This document shows, one piece after another, positions 8,086-16,544 of a DNA stretch of 47,109 nt. The notes beneath the pieces were generated by a model. The model ran no database searches and had not been told where the DNA came from. It saw only the letters and a list, made by a program, of their open reading frames with translations. Position numbers and translations under genes: made by a program. The DNA is taken from contig CAYLYM010000015.1 of the NCBI GenBank assembly GCA_964387645.1, positions 1 to 47,109 on the forward strand, written 5' to 3'. The DNA comes from CAYLYM01 sp964387645. GTDB lineage: Bacteria > Calditrichota > Calditrichia > RBG-13-44-9. How positions within the stretch are numbered: the first letter of the stretch is position 1; every line of letters begins with the position of its first letter.

Positions 8086-8442
8086 TTAAAATTTTTCGGT
8101 TTTATTTTTCTCAATAAAATCACGTAATTCTTTGAGAATTATCTGAAATCTTTTGCGGAATTGCTCTCTTTTCTGTTGGAGAAGTTTTTCTTCATTCTGA
8201 ACAAAAGGAAAATTTTTTTTATCATTTGATCGAATTCGACTTATGTAAACAAATTGACTATCTTGATTAGATCTTAAATTATTATTGTTATGTTGATTGT
8301 TTATTGTCTGATAAATTTCCTTGTAAAGTGGGTTTATTTTGTTAGACACACTGTCTTTCTTCTCTTTAGAATCCTGAGCCTTCAAGGAAGTTACCATTAC
8401 TAATGATAATAATAAAATGAGCAGATTTATCATGAATTTCAT
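8086..8442 (-). CDS. Small secreted or periplasmic protein of unknown function
   Basis: I do not recognise a family. The 118-residue product begins with a good signal peptide (MKFMINLLILLLSLVMVTSLKAQ, split here as a charged start, a long Leu/Ile/Val core and an AxA-like LKA end, cut after about residue 22). The mature part is short, Asn/Lys/Gln-rich, and ends in a charged helix (about 80-115) that could form a coiled coil. A ribosome binding site (AGAGGG) lies seven bases before the ATG, which supports a real gene. It is isolated between AT-rich stretches, so the context gives no hint of function. Confidence 0.6.
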   Translation of the reverse strand: MKFMINLLILLLSLVMVTSLKAQDSKEKKDSVSNKINPLYKEIYQTINNQHNNNNLRSNQDSQFVYISRIRSNDKKNFPFVQNEEKLLQQKREQFRKRFQIILKELRDFIEKNKTEKF

Positions 8443-8926
8443 TTTACTACCCTCTCTTTATTTTGAAATAAATTTTTATCTTCAACATAGATATATGAAT
8501 ACAAAATCAATGCCATGAACGAAAGGTCATTTGAGCATCAAATTATGCATATTTTAATAATCCCAAAAGGTTTGAAACGATTTAAAAGAAAATTATATAA
8601 TGCGTGTAAGTAATTAGTATTTAATAGTTTATAAATATTCTTATATTTCTTAGAGCTAAGCACTTTTTTTTTAAAAAATCCAAAATTTTAATAGTAGAAT
8701 AAATGATATAATTTAGTAGTCGGAATTTGCGTCATTTACTGTTGAGATTTTTTTATTGAAGGTTTTTTGAAGTAAATTTGCAAAAAGTATTAACACGAGG
8801 AACAACATTTTCCGATAATGCCATGTATTCAATTTGATTATTTTTGATGACAATGCTATAAACTTCTATTTGAAATTTTTATTCATAGTGCTAAATTGAT
8901 TTTATCAAATAAAAAAAGGAGACGGT
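8443..8926. other. AT-rich intergenic stretch upstream of the patatin gene
   Basis: No gene is supported. It separates two divergently read genes and must hold their promoters, but I could not pick out convincing boxes. A TCCGATAA string near 8812-8820 on the plus strand resembles a sigma-28 -10 box but has no matching -35 (TAAA) at the right distance. Confidence 0.5.
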
Positions 8927-9916
8927 ATGTCTCGACGATATTTATTATCAATTGACGGTGGTGGAATACGTGGCATTATTCCCGCAGTAGTCTTAGTTAA
9001 GCTTGAGAGTACCACCGGCAAGCTGACGCGGGAAATATTCTCGTTTGTCGCTGGCACTTCCACCGGAGCAATTATTACTGCGGCAGTCGCTGCAGGTATC
9101 CCAGCAACACATATTCTTGAGATTTACCTTACTCGTGCTCGCGAGGTCTTTATCCAACACCCTTGGAACATCCTCAAGCGTATCTTTATAGGATCAATGT
9201 ATTCTACTCAGAAACTCCACGATCTTATTGCTGAGGAGATTAACCTGGCGCGTGATTGGAGACTTAACGATTCACCCATCGATTTGCTCATCACCGCAAA
9301 ACGAGTCCCTGATGGTATGCCCTGGTATTTTGTCCGCGACAACCAGGCTAACTCCGGCTGTACGGGACGGTTAAGATTGGTTGATTGTACCACCGCATCG
9401 GCTGCTGCACCAACGTACTTCCAGCCATGGACAATACCAGAGGATTCACCTCCTCCGGCTGGTTGTCAACATATCGGTACAATGGTAGATGGCGGTGTTG
9501 GTGTAACGGGTAATCCAGTCTATCAAGCATGTGTAGAAGCATTTTACTATACAAGCGGCTACAACCCGGAGGATACAATCACTGTTTCGCTTGGGACAGG
9601 ACGCTTTATCTCCAGGAAGCAGCCAGGCTGTATTTGGTCATGGCTGAAATGGGTGTTAGGGCAGCTTCTTGAATCACCAGGAGAGCAGCAAACGGAGGTT
9701 ACTTGGCGGCAGTTCTCAGAGATGGTCTTATACCGAATCGATACCGAGTTGAAAGAAGATATTGGACTTGATGATGTTAAAAGTGTCGATCGGTTGCGGG
9801 AGTATGGAGAGCGATTGGCAGAATTGGTTGATTGGGAGGCTATTTTAGCTGGCACTGATACGATTTTCCGAATCGGTGGTAACAAAACTCTGTGGCAACA
9901 ATACAAACGGTCATAA
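8927..9916 (+). CDS. Patatin-like phospholipase
   Basis: Patatin-family enzymes are lipid acyl hydrolases with a Ser-Asp dyad. All three signature blocks are present: the oxyanion loop DGGGIRG at residues 10-16, the nucleophile elbow GTSTG with Ser45, and DGG with Asp188. The 329 residues match a bare patatin domain with a short C-terminal extension; no signal peptide or membrane segment is seen, so it is predicted to be cytoplasmic. The ribosome binding site is AGGAG, five bases from the ATG. GC content is about 50 percent by eye against about a third in neighbouring DNA, and codon choice differs to match, which suggests recent transfer. Related patatins serve as phospholipase effectors in CBASS defence, but no nucleotidyltransferase or other defence gene is adjacent, so a housekeeping or lone-effector role cannot be decided. 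Confidence 0.93.
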   Translation: MSRRYLLSIDGGGIRGIIPAVVLVKLESTTGKLTREIFSFVAGTSTGAIITAAVAAGIPATHILEIYLTRAREVFIQHPWNILKRIFIGSMYSTQKLHDLIAEEINLARDWRLNDSPIDLLITAKRVPDGMPWYFVRDNQANSGCTGRLRLVDCTTASAAAPTYFQPWTIPEDSPPPAGCQHIGTMVDGGVGVTGNPVYQACVEAFYYTSGYNPEDTITVSLGTGRFISRKQPGCIWSWLKWVLGQLLESPGEQQTEVTWRQFSEMVLYRIDTELKEDIGLDDVKSVDRLREYGERLAELVDWEAILAGTDTIFRIGGNKTLWQQYKRS

Positions 9917-10244
9917 TTCCAAGCCATGATTAGTTTGTTCACGGTGTTAGAAAAAAGGCTCAGTAGGTCGTTACAATGAAGCAGGGCAAACTCGTCTTTT
10001 ATATAGGCTGGCTTTAAATGATGACATTAATCATAATACTTATCCCGGCGAATTCGGAAGTTGATCTGATTCTTCTGCTGTTATGTCTAAATGTAGAATA
10101 TAACTATTTTTTTACATTTTATTTTCTTTTGTTTCTTTTAACCAATTCCAATTTTCCTGTTTTCACTGGCCTATTTTTCACATATATTCCCTAATACCAG
10201 ATAAGCTATATGATTAAGTTAACTACTTTAAGAGGAAATAATTT
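9917..10244. other. Intergenic stretch between patatin and acpS
   Basis: The first 150 bases keep the higher GC of the patatin gene, then composition drops to the local AT-rich level near 10080, so the transferred segment may end about there. No intact gene or terminator is evident. Confidence 0.5.
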
Positions 10245-10610
10245 ATGGGAATTAGATCTGTAGGCGTAGATTTGGTAGAAATCGAGCGAATCGAGAGAAT
10301 TATTAATAGGTACGGTAACAATTTTTTAAATAGGGTCTTTACCCAATCTGAGATCGTTTATTGCTCAAATAAAAACAATTTTAACAGTTTTGCTGTCCGG
10401 TTTGCTGCAAAGGAAGCTGTTTTCAAGGCAACCGGTTTGGGATTGCGTGAAGGTATGACTTGGCAAGATGTTGAAATTCTAAATAACGAAGTGGGTAAAC
10501 CTCAAATTTTTTTGCACGGAAAAACAGCTCAACTTTTGAAGGGAAGAAAAATTTTTCTCTCCCTTTCTCATACGAAAACTTTGGCTATTGCTTTTGTTGT
10601 TGTTGAATGA
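10245..10610 (+). CDS. acpS: Holo-[acyl-carrier-protein] synthase
   Basis: AcpS transfers the 4'-phosphopantetheine arm from coenzyme A to acyl carrier protein, activating it for fatty acid synthesis in the cytoplasm. The 121 residues show GVDLVEIERI at residues 7-16 (the Mg-binding Asp is in GxDxxxI), FAVRFAAKEAVFKATGLG at about 48-65 (catalytic Glu and Lys region), and SLSHTKTLAIAFV at the C-terminus. Ribosome binding site AGAGGAAA before the ATG. Its last 26 bases overlap the end of the convergent response-regulator gene on the other strand. Confidence 0.95.
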   Translation: MGIRSVGVDLVEIERIERIINRYGNNFLNRVFTQSEIVYCSNKNNFNSFAVRFAAKEAVFKATGLGLREGMTWQDVEILNNEVGKPQIFLHGKTAQLLKGRKIFLSLSHTKTLAIAFVVVE

Positions 10611-11775
10611 GGTTTTCATTTTTATAATATTTCATAGTGGGTATTTTTAATACAAAATAATTCCGCTCCTCAATGTTCTGATCTAAAAATATTTTTCCCC
10701 CCATTGATTCCATTGCCAATCGGCAAAAAATTAATCCCAATCCACGCGCCGGTTTGAAACCTGCTTTTTTTAATTCAGGTTGAGCGTGTTTTAAAAATAT
10801 TTTTTCTCTAAATTTTTTTGGGATAACCGGGCCATCGTGAGATATCTTTAAACATACTTGAAAATTTTTTAGTTCCTCTGTTTCAATGAGGATATTTTTA
10901 TATTCAGGAGTATTCTGGAAAACATAATTAAATAAATTATCTAAAACCCTTTCGAAAAGATCTTTGTCCACGAAAATTTGTGATATATTCTCACGGAGTT
11001 TCATAATTGTAGATTTCGATTGATGTTCAGGGATATCTTTAAAACCAAACACTATATCGTTGATCAACTGATTCAAATGGACTGGTACCGGCTCAATTTC
11101 CATTTGTTTCTGTTCTAATCTGCTAATATCTAATAAATTCAGAATCATCCTCAATAAACTACGGCTTCCTCTTTCAATTCGCTGAGTATAAATATTGTAA
11201 TTTTCTGGAACTTTTTCTCTCTGTGTCATCGACATCATCTGTAAATTTCCTTGAATTACAAATAATGGATTCTTCATGTCATGGACAATTAAATTAGTTA
11301 GCTCCTTCTTTAATTGATCTTCACGTAAGAGTTTTTGTTTCTGCCTTTCCAGCTCGCGATTACGTTGAACTAACTCATCATGATAAAATTTAATTCTAAG
11401 AAGTGATTTAACTCGAGTAATCAATTCGACGCTATCAAAAGGTTTCGAAATAAAGTCATCTGCGCCAGCTTCAAGGGCTCGGATTTTATCCTTTAATTCC
11501 TTTAGTGCCGTAATCATAATTATTGGAATATGGAAAGTTGTTTTGTTTTTCTTAAGTCGTTCGCATACTTGAAATCCGTCTAATTTGGGTAACATAATAT
11601 CCAATAAAATAATATCAGGAGGATTTTTCCCGACCATCTCTATGGCCTTAAAACCATCTTCTGCCACTTCTATTTCATAACCAGCAGGTTTTAGAAAATA
11701 AACCAGTAGATCAATACTCTCTTTAACATCCTCAACAATTAAAATGCGGGCATTTTTATAATTCGAAGAAATCAT
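10585..11775 (-). CDS. Response regulator-histidine kinase hybrid with eroded ATP-binding site
   Basis: The 396-residue protein begins with a receiver domain (about 10-125): acidic pocket E15-D16, phosphoacceptor D59 in LLDIMLP, and K111 in SKPF. A coiled coil follows (about 130-155), then a dimerisation/H-box with H165 in VHDMKNPL, and a C-terminal HATPase-like domain. The latter is atypical: the G1 box reads SHDGPVIP where DxGxGIP is expected, so both the adenine-contacting Asp and the second Gly are replaced; the G2 box keeps GLGL. It may bind ATP poorly or signal through partners. No membrane segment: a cytoplasmic, REC-first protein controlled by an upstream kinase. The start was set at the ATG preceded by GGAG five bases upstream; an in-frame upstream start at 11832 would add 19 hydrophobic residues. 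Confidence 0.85.
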   Translation of the reverse strand: MISSNYKNARILIVEDVKESIDLLVYFLKPAGYEIEVAEDGFKAIEMVGKNPPDIILLDIMLPKLDGFQVCERLKKNKTTFHIPIIMITALKELKDKIRALEAGADDFISKPFDSVELITRVKSLLRIKFYHDELVQRNRELERQKQKLLREDQLKKELTNLIVHDMKNPLFVIQGNLQMMSMTQREKVPENYNIYTQRIERGSRSLLRMILNLLDISRLEQKQMEIEPVPVHLNQLINDIVFGFKDIPEHQSKSTIMKLRENISQIFVDKDLFERVLDNLFNYVFQNTPEYKNILIETEELKNFQVCLKISHDGPVIPKKFREKIFLKHAQPELKKAGFKPARGLGLIFCRLAMESMGGKIFLDQNIEERNYFVLKIPTMKYYKNENLIQQQQKQ

Positions 11776-12219
11776 CGCTTCTCCAAAGACCTTAAGTTTT
11801 TTTAAGAGATAAACAAAACAAAATATTATCAATCCATTATGAAAGTATATTTCTTATATTCAGTCCGAATTTTTTACCCATCCAAAGTAATTCTTTTCTG
11901 ATTTAATTTAAATAATTAAATACATTATTCGACAGCTTTTTTTTAATCTTTAAAAAATCGAATACATTTAAATTAAATCAAATTCCCTCGATATACTTAT
12001 TAAATGTTTTTTGTTTTTTTAATAGTTTATTCATAAAACAATACAAGTGGTGGAGATATAAAAACAAGGATTAATTGCAGGAATTTTCTTCACTATTGCT
12101 TTATTTCTGAATGAATAATCTATTAAAATATTTTGCCATATTTATTAAAATATTATCCAACCTATTGAAATGAAAATATTTCTCAGAAACCTGGGTGAGT
12201 TATATTTCATTGCCAAAGA
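11776..12219. other. AT-rich intergenic stretch
   Basis: It separates the TPR membrane protein gene from the next minus-strand gene and should hold the latter's promoter. I see no clear terminator for the flagellar operon here and no gene. Confidence 0.5.
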
Positions 12220-13716
12220 TCAAAAATTTGAAGTAGATGGATGCAAGGATGAAGTCTCTATCTTGTACCCTTTTAAGGCTAAAATAAGTTCTACTTCGCC
12301 TCTTCCAAGACTCATGCGGCGGGCAATCTCAGATATATCTAAATTGGAATTAAAAAGTTTTTCTATCTTTTTTCCAATATCTTGTTCTTTTTTTTCTTTT
12401 CGTTGTTGAGCAGTTAAATTAAGTGCCAATTCAATTTCTCCTATACCTAAATTCAGTCCTTTCGCCATATCTAATTTTTCGTCATGCGTGACATAGTTAT
12501 CTTCGGGCAAAACGGCATCAAACAATTCATTTTCCATAACAAGCGAGACTAGATTTTCATCATTTGAAGTTGTTTTAATTTTAGAGGTTTGAGAATTATT
12601 AGTTTGTTCTACTGGCTTATTTCCATTCTCATATTTTATTAATTTGTTTTCCATCTGTTTGGCAACTTGTAGAATTTTTAGTTTCTGTTCTTCTAATTTT
12701 TGTGGATCAATTATAATATTAGAGGAAGTTTCTATCTCTCTTTTATGTTCATGAAAGTATTGCCAGATTCTACGGACGACACTTAAGGTGATAAATAGAA
12801 ATAAGATTAAACTTGCCGTTAGGTAAATGACAATTCTCAAAGGTATTTTCCTTTTACTATTGGCTTCTTGAGGAATCATTTTTTCCTTAGTGGGCTCAAT
12901 TGCTAAACTATCATTTGCCACAGCATTTTTTTCAACAGAATTTTCCTGCTTGGTTACATTTTTAGTGATATAGACTTTTTCATCAGTTTGCTGCTTTCTT
13001 ATTTTCTCATAGTAAACTTGTAAATATTTTTTAGCAAGTTCTTTTTTCCCATAATCCTGGTAGAATTTGGACAAGTCCAAATAAATTTTTAATGAATCGC
13101 ATCCCAATCTTAAGGCGTGTTTAAAATTGATTTCTGCTAAATGAAATTGTTTCCAGGCGTAGCGAATTTGAGCTGCTTTATAATACGCGTTTCCATGTTT
13201 TCGATTTTTAAAAATGGCTTTTCTATAAGCAGTAAGTGCATCATTTAATCGTCCCTGGCGATGAAAGACTAATCCTTTTCGATATTCTCTCTCCGATTCG
13301 TCGAATAAAAACTCATCATGAATAATTAAATGGTATGGCTTTTCCAAATTCCATTCGTAACTTATTTTATCTGATAATTCCAGTACCACCAGGTAATTTC
13401 CTGGTTTCAGGGGTAGCGTTCGAAAAGCTTGAACGCAGCTTAAACGGGGCAGAGTGTGTTTTATTTGTAGTTTGTTTTGTTTCGATTTATTGGATTGAAA
13501 AATTTTTAGTAAAATTTTATGAGCTGGCGATGAATTTAGAAGTTTAATTTGCCAATTATCTGGCAAGTCTATCTTAAGTTCGGAATGATTATTTTTTATT
13601 TTAATTTCAAAAAAAGCGGAGTCGAGCTTCTGGTCAGCAAATGAAAGTTGAGTTCCTAATACAATAAAAAAAAGTATAGGCCACAGATTATCCAGTCGAA
13701 GGAAAATTCGCATCAT
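12220..13716 (-). CDS. TPR membrane protein with duplicated SwrB/DUF6115-like C-terminal motif
   Basis: Function unknown. Layout of the 498 residues: an N-terminal signal segment or anchor (about 8-27), a beta-rich region (about 30-130), TPR-like helical repeats (about 135-225, including YRKGLVFHRQGRLNDALTAY), one strong membrane helix (about 290-315), then a cytoplasmic tail. The tail carries two similar motifs, AKGLNLGIGEIELALNL and IARRMSLGRGEVELILALKG, of the form seen (from memory) at the C-terminus of DUF6115/SwrB proteins of Gram-positive flagellar operons, which also lie after the sigma-28 gene. A role in flagellar assembly or signalling is an inference. The start was placed at the ATG preceded by GAGG six bases upstream; the coding region overlaps the preceding kinase gene by 29 bases, suggesting coupling. 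Confidence 0.7.
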   Translation of the reverse strand: MMRIFLRLDNLWPILFFIVLGTQLSFADQKLDSAFFEIKIKNNHSELKIDLPDNWQIKLLNSSPAHKILLKIFQSNKSKQNKLQIKHTLPRLSCVQAFRTLPLKPGNYLVVLELSDKISYEWNLEKPYHLIIHDEFLFDESEREYRKGLVFHRQGRLNDALTAYRKAIFKNRKHGNAYYKAAQIRYAWKQFHLAEINFKHALRLGCDSLKIYLDLSKFYQDYGKKELAKKYLQVYYEKIRKQQTDEKVYITKNVTKQENSVEKNAVANDSLAIEPTKEKMIPQEANSKRKIPLRIVIYLTASLILFLFITLSVVRRIWQYFHEHKREIETSSNIIIDPQKLEEQKLKILQVAKQMENKLIKYENGNKPVEQTNNSQTSKIKTTSNDENLVSLVMENELFDAVLPEDNYVTHDEKLDMAKGLNLGIGEIELALNLTAQQRKEKKEQDIGKKIEKLFNSNLDISEIARRMSLGRGEVELILALKGYKIETSSLHPSTSNF

Positions 13717-15109
13717 AGTTAACCTCATCTTTGTTTACTTTGGGAATCTGTATGGTTATATTATTGCCCTTATTTTCGGCAGAATCGATACTAATTTCTC
13801 CCCCAATATCCCGAACCATTTGCACGCTAACCGACATGCCTAAATTCATTTCAGTTGAATTACTCATTTCTTTAAAAGGGTCCAGAATCTTTTCTATATA
13901 TTCAGAAGGCATTGGAATCCCTGTATCCCGGATTTCAACAAAGATATTGGAATTCTCTCCTTGATAACTTCGAATGAAAATAGTTCCATTTTGATCAATT
14001 TGCTTTTTAGCATGGAGGATGAAATTTAGAAATATCTGTTGGAAGTAAATAGAACTTCCTTTAACCAGAGGCAATTTATCCGCCAATTCCAGATTTAATT
14101 TTATTCCCCTTTTTTCAATTTGTCCTCTCACCAGATTCAAAGTATTCACGATAAGAGAATTGATCTCAATGTATTCAGATTTTGAAATTGAATTTTGTTT
14201 TGCCATACTTAATAATCCTCTCACAATATTAGCAATACGAATTGCCTGGGCTTCCACAATTTTCAGGTTATTTTCAGTTTTATACCCCATCAAAGCCATT
14301 TGAACATTGCCCAGAATAATTTGTAATGGATTATTTATTTCATGTGCAATTCCGCCAGCTAATTCTCCTACTGTTGCTAATTTAATGGTTTGCATTAACC
14401 GGGCTTGCGAATTTTTAAGAGCTTCATGCGTTCTCTCCAATTTTTTAAATAATCGGGTATACTGTATGGCAATTGCTGCCTGTTGAGTTAAAATATTTAA
14501 TAATTCCAAGTCACGAAAACTAAACTGTGATTGATCTTTTTCAGTATGAAGAATATAAACTCCTACTCCCTTTTGATTAAGAATCATCGGAGCAATTACC
14601 ATATTTCCAGAATTAACTTTTAACTGATTTGCCACAAGAAAATCCTGAACAGGTATAACTATCGGGTGTCCCTGTTCCCATAACCAATCCAGAATACCTT
14701 CTTCTCGCATATTTTTAATAATCAAATCAAAATCTTTACTACTCTGATTGACAACAGACGTTATTTGTTCATTTTCTAACAAGAAAACTGCACTCTTAAG
14801 ATGAGGAACAACCTTTTGAGCAATCTCGTCCAGGTTCTTCACAATTTGTTCATATTCCAGTTTCTCTGTAATAATAGAAGATAACCGCTGTATAGTAAAA
14901 AATTCGTCTAATGAATCGGTAATCTCACCGTGAATTTTTTTATGGTATGTTAATTCTTCACGTAATTTATTAAGATCATTTTGTAATTTGTTAATAATTG
15001 CTAAATGGTTTTCAATTAACAAATCTAATTGTGGTGCCCTGCATGAAGGCACTTGATATTTTTCAAAAATTCTATCGAGTTCCTTATTAACTTTTGTTTC
15101 GGAAAACAT
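13688..15109 (-). CDS. GAF-domain sensor histidine kinase with degenerate ATP-binding boxes
   Basis: The 473-residue protein has no membrane segment. It has an N-terminal coiled coil (about 25-60), a GAF domain (about 75-220, ending in LTQQAAIAIQ), a second short coiled coil, an H-box with His256 in AGGIAHEINNPLQI, and a C-terminal HATPase domain (about 350-460). The ATP-binding boxes depart from consensus: the N-box reads LNFILHAKK (His for the central Asn), G1 reads DTGIPMP (DxGxG expected), and G2 reads NLGMSVS (GxGxGL expected). It may be a weak or dead kinase acting as a scaffold, phosphatase or HK partner. It lies 64 bases after the HDOD gene and runs into the TPR gene, so all are likely cotranscribed with fliA. 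Confidence 0.85.
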   Translation of the reverse strand: MFSETKVNKELDRIFEKYQVPSCRAPQLDLLIENHLAIINKLQNDLNKLREELTYHKKIHGEITDSLDEFFTIQRLSSIITEKLEYEQIVKNLDEIAQKVVPHLKSAVFLLENEQITSVVNQSSKDFDLIIKNMREEGILDWLWEQGHPIVIPVQDFLVANQLKVNSGNMVIAPMILNQKGVGVYILHTEKDQSQFSFRDLELLNILTQQAAIAIQYTRLFKKLERTHEALKNSQARLMQTIKLATVGELAGGIAHEINNPLQIILGNVQMALMGYKTENNLKIVEAQAIRIANIVRGLLSMAKQNSISKSEYIEINSLIVNTLNLVRGQIEKRGIKLNLELADKLPLVKGSSIYFQQIFLNFILHAKKQIDQNGTIFIRSYQGENSNIFVEIRDTGIPMPSEYIEKILDPFKEMSNSTEMNLGMSVSVQMVRDIGGEISIDSAENKGNNITIQIPKVNKDEVNYDANFPSTG

Positions 15110-15173
15110 CCCTATTCTCCTACCAATTATGAATTAAACGATATTTATTAATCAAACTATTTTAACCATTTTT

Positions 15174-16067
15174 TTAATTGCTATCTAAAATAGCCAGAAA
15201 TTCTTCTATTTTTTCTACTTCTTCTATAAACTTATTTTGAAAAAATTTCAATGAATAACGACTTCGGGGGAATAATTCTTTTATCAAATTTTCAATTTCA
15301 CTTTCTGATATTTCTTTTCGTGTTAAAATCCCGTTACCTTCATCGATAGAATAACTAATCAAATCTGCTAAATAAATAAAACTTATTAAATCTTGGTAGT
15401 TTAAACTCTTAGATGGTAAGTGATGATATTTAATTGACTGAACCAACTTGTGTGGAAGGTTCCATCCTTCGGCTAACCAGGCCCCCATCTCTGTATGCGA
15501 AACACCTAATTCGATTCTTCCCGCTTCATCAAATGATATATTATTCGTTTTAGCAAATTCATAAATACGGTTGAATTCTTCTGGAAAATGTTGATACATG
15601 ACTAAATAACCTATGTCATGAAGAAGTCCACCTACAAAAACTTCCCCAATTATCGGGTAATTAAGATATTTTGCTAAAAGTTTTGAACCTATACCTACAA
15701 TCAGTACATGACGCCAGAACTGTTTTAAATCAATTATTTCTTTGTTTTGTAAGGCAAATCTGTCTATTAACGAAATACTTAATACCAAATCACGTAATGC
15801 GTTAAATCCAAGCACTACAATTGCCAGATTTAATGTAGAGATTTTCCGTGGAAAACCATAATAAGCAGAATTTGCCAATCTTAAAATACGTGCTGCCATA
15901 ACCTGGTCAGTAGAAATAATTTCGCATAATTGAGATGCCGATGTGCGAGGATTCTCCACCATCTCCATTACCCTTGAAGCCACGAATGGTAAAGTTGATA
16001 ATTTGGCTAAATTTCTTATTTTTCTTTCTATAAATTTGATTGATAGACTTTTATCTGCCATATCCAT
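15174..16067 (-). CDS. HDOD domain protein
   Basis: HDOD domains resemble inactive HD phosphohydrolases and act in signalling and motility regulation. The 297-residue protein is nearly all HDOD (about 15-215), with the family's LPFVASRVMEMVENPRTSASQLCEIISTDQ start split over two helices, LRLANSAYYGFPRKISTLNLAIVVLG, and the residual GGLLHDIGYLVMYQ; a helical C-terminal part of about 80 residues follows. No receiver or other output domain is attached. It starts four bases after the preceding stop; a second ATG two codons in is also possible. Location after fliA suggests motility-linked control. The exact role is unknown. Confidence 0.88.
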   Translation of the reverse strand: MDMADKSLSIKFIERKIRNLAKLSTLPFVASRVMEMVENPRTSASQLCEIISTDQVMAARILRLANSAYYGFPRKISTLNLAIVVLGFNALRDLVLSISLIDRFALQNKEIIDLKQFWRHVLIVGIGSKLLAKYLNYPIIGEVFVGGLLHDIGYLVMYQHFPEEFNRIYEFAKTNNISFDEAGRIELGVSHTEMGAWLAEGWNLPHKLVQSIKYHHLPSKSLNYQDLISFIYLADLISYSIDEGNGILTRKEISESEIENLIKELFPRSRYSLKFFQNKFIEEVEKIEEFLAILDSN

Positions 16068-16071
16068 CCGC

Positions 16072-16395
16072 TTATACTTTTACATCCAAATGTTTAATCT
16101 TACCATTGGGACCTTTTTCAATAATATTTTTTGCTGCCGTTTCTTTTTCTTTAGTCTGCCGTTTCTGTTTTTCCTGCAAATCGGAATTTTCACTGTTTTC
16201 TTTCTTCTCATTATTGATCCGGCTCTTTTCAGTTTTTTCAGCTTCCCTTGTTCGCTCCTGAGCTTCTTCCATCTGTTTTTGGACTTCGGCCTCAAAAACT
16301 CTTTGATTATTCTGTGGAATATTTTTTTGTGACTGATAAGTTTTCTCTGCTGAAAGTGCCCCCATTTGTGCATTTTGAATTTTTATTGGTATCAT
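16072..16395 (-). CDS. Small charged protein of the fliA region, unknown function
   Basis: The 107-residue product starts MIPIKIQNAQMGALS, then becomes an extremely charged Gln/Glu/Lys-rich helix (about 25-90), and ends KIKHLDVKV. Similar short proteins with a MIPIKxQN start, charged middle and HxDxxV end occur, as I recall, beside sigma-28 genes in other flagellated bacteria, but I know of no function. The ATG at 16393-16395 has AGGGGTG six bases upstream; a GTG three codons earlier lies inside that binding site and is less likely. No signal peptide or membrane segment. Confidence 0.7.
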   Translation of the reverse strand: MIPIKIQNAQMGALSAEKTYQSQKNIPQNNQRVFEAEVQKQMEEAQERTREAEKTEKSRINNEKKENSENSDLQEKQKRQTKEKETAAKNIIEKGPNGKIKHLDVKV

Positions 16396-16544
16396 TTTGC
16401 TCACCCCTAACGAGAGATAATATACAAAAATAATACCATCAATAAAAAATTATCTAAATATTTATTATCTAAAAGTTTATATAAAACTGCTGTAGCTCAA
16501 GATTTCTGAATGTACAATTTTCCAACTCTATGAATGTCCCATTT

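Noticed and set aside
8927..9916. Patatin as part of a CBASS defence operon
   Set aside because: No cyclic-nucleotide synthase or other CBASS gene is adjacent on either side.
12170..12409. Plus-strand open frame over the end of the TPR gene
   Set aside because: It is a shadow of the minus-strand coding sequence, without binding site or domain.
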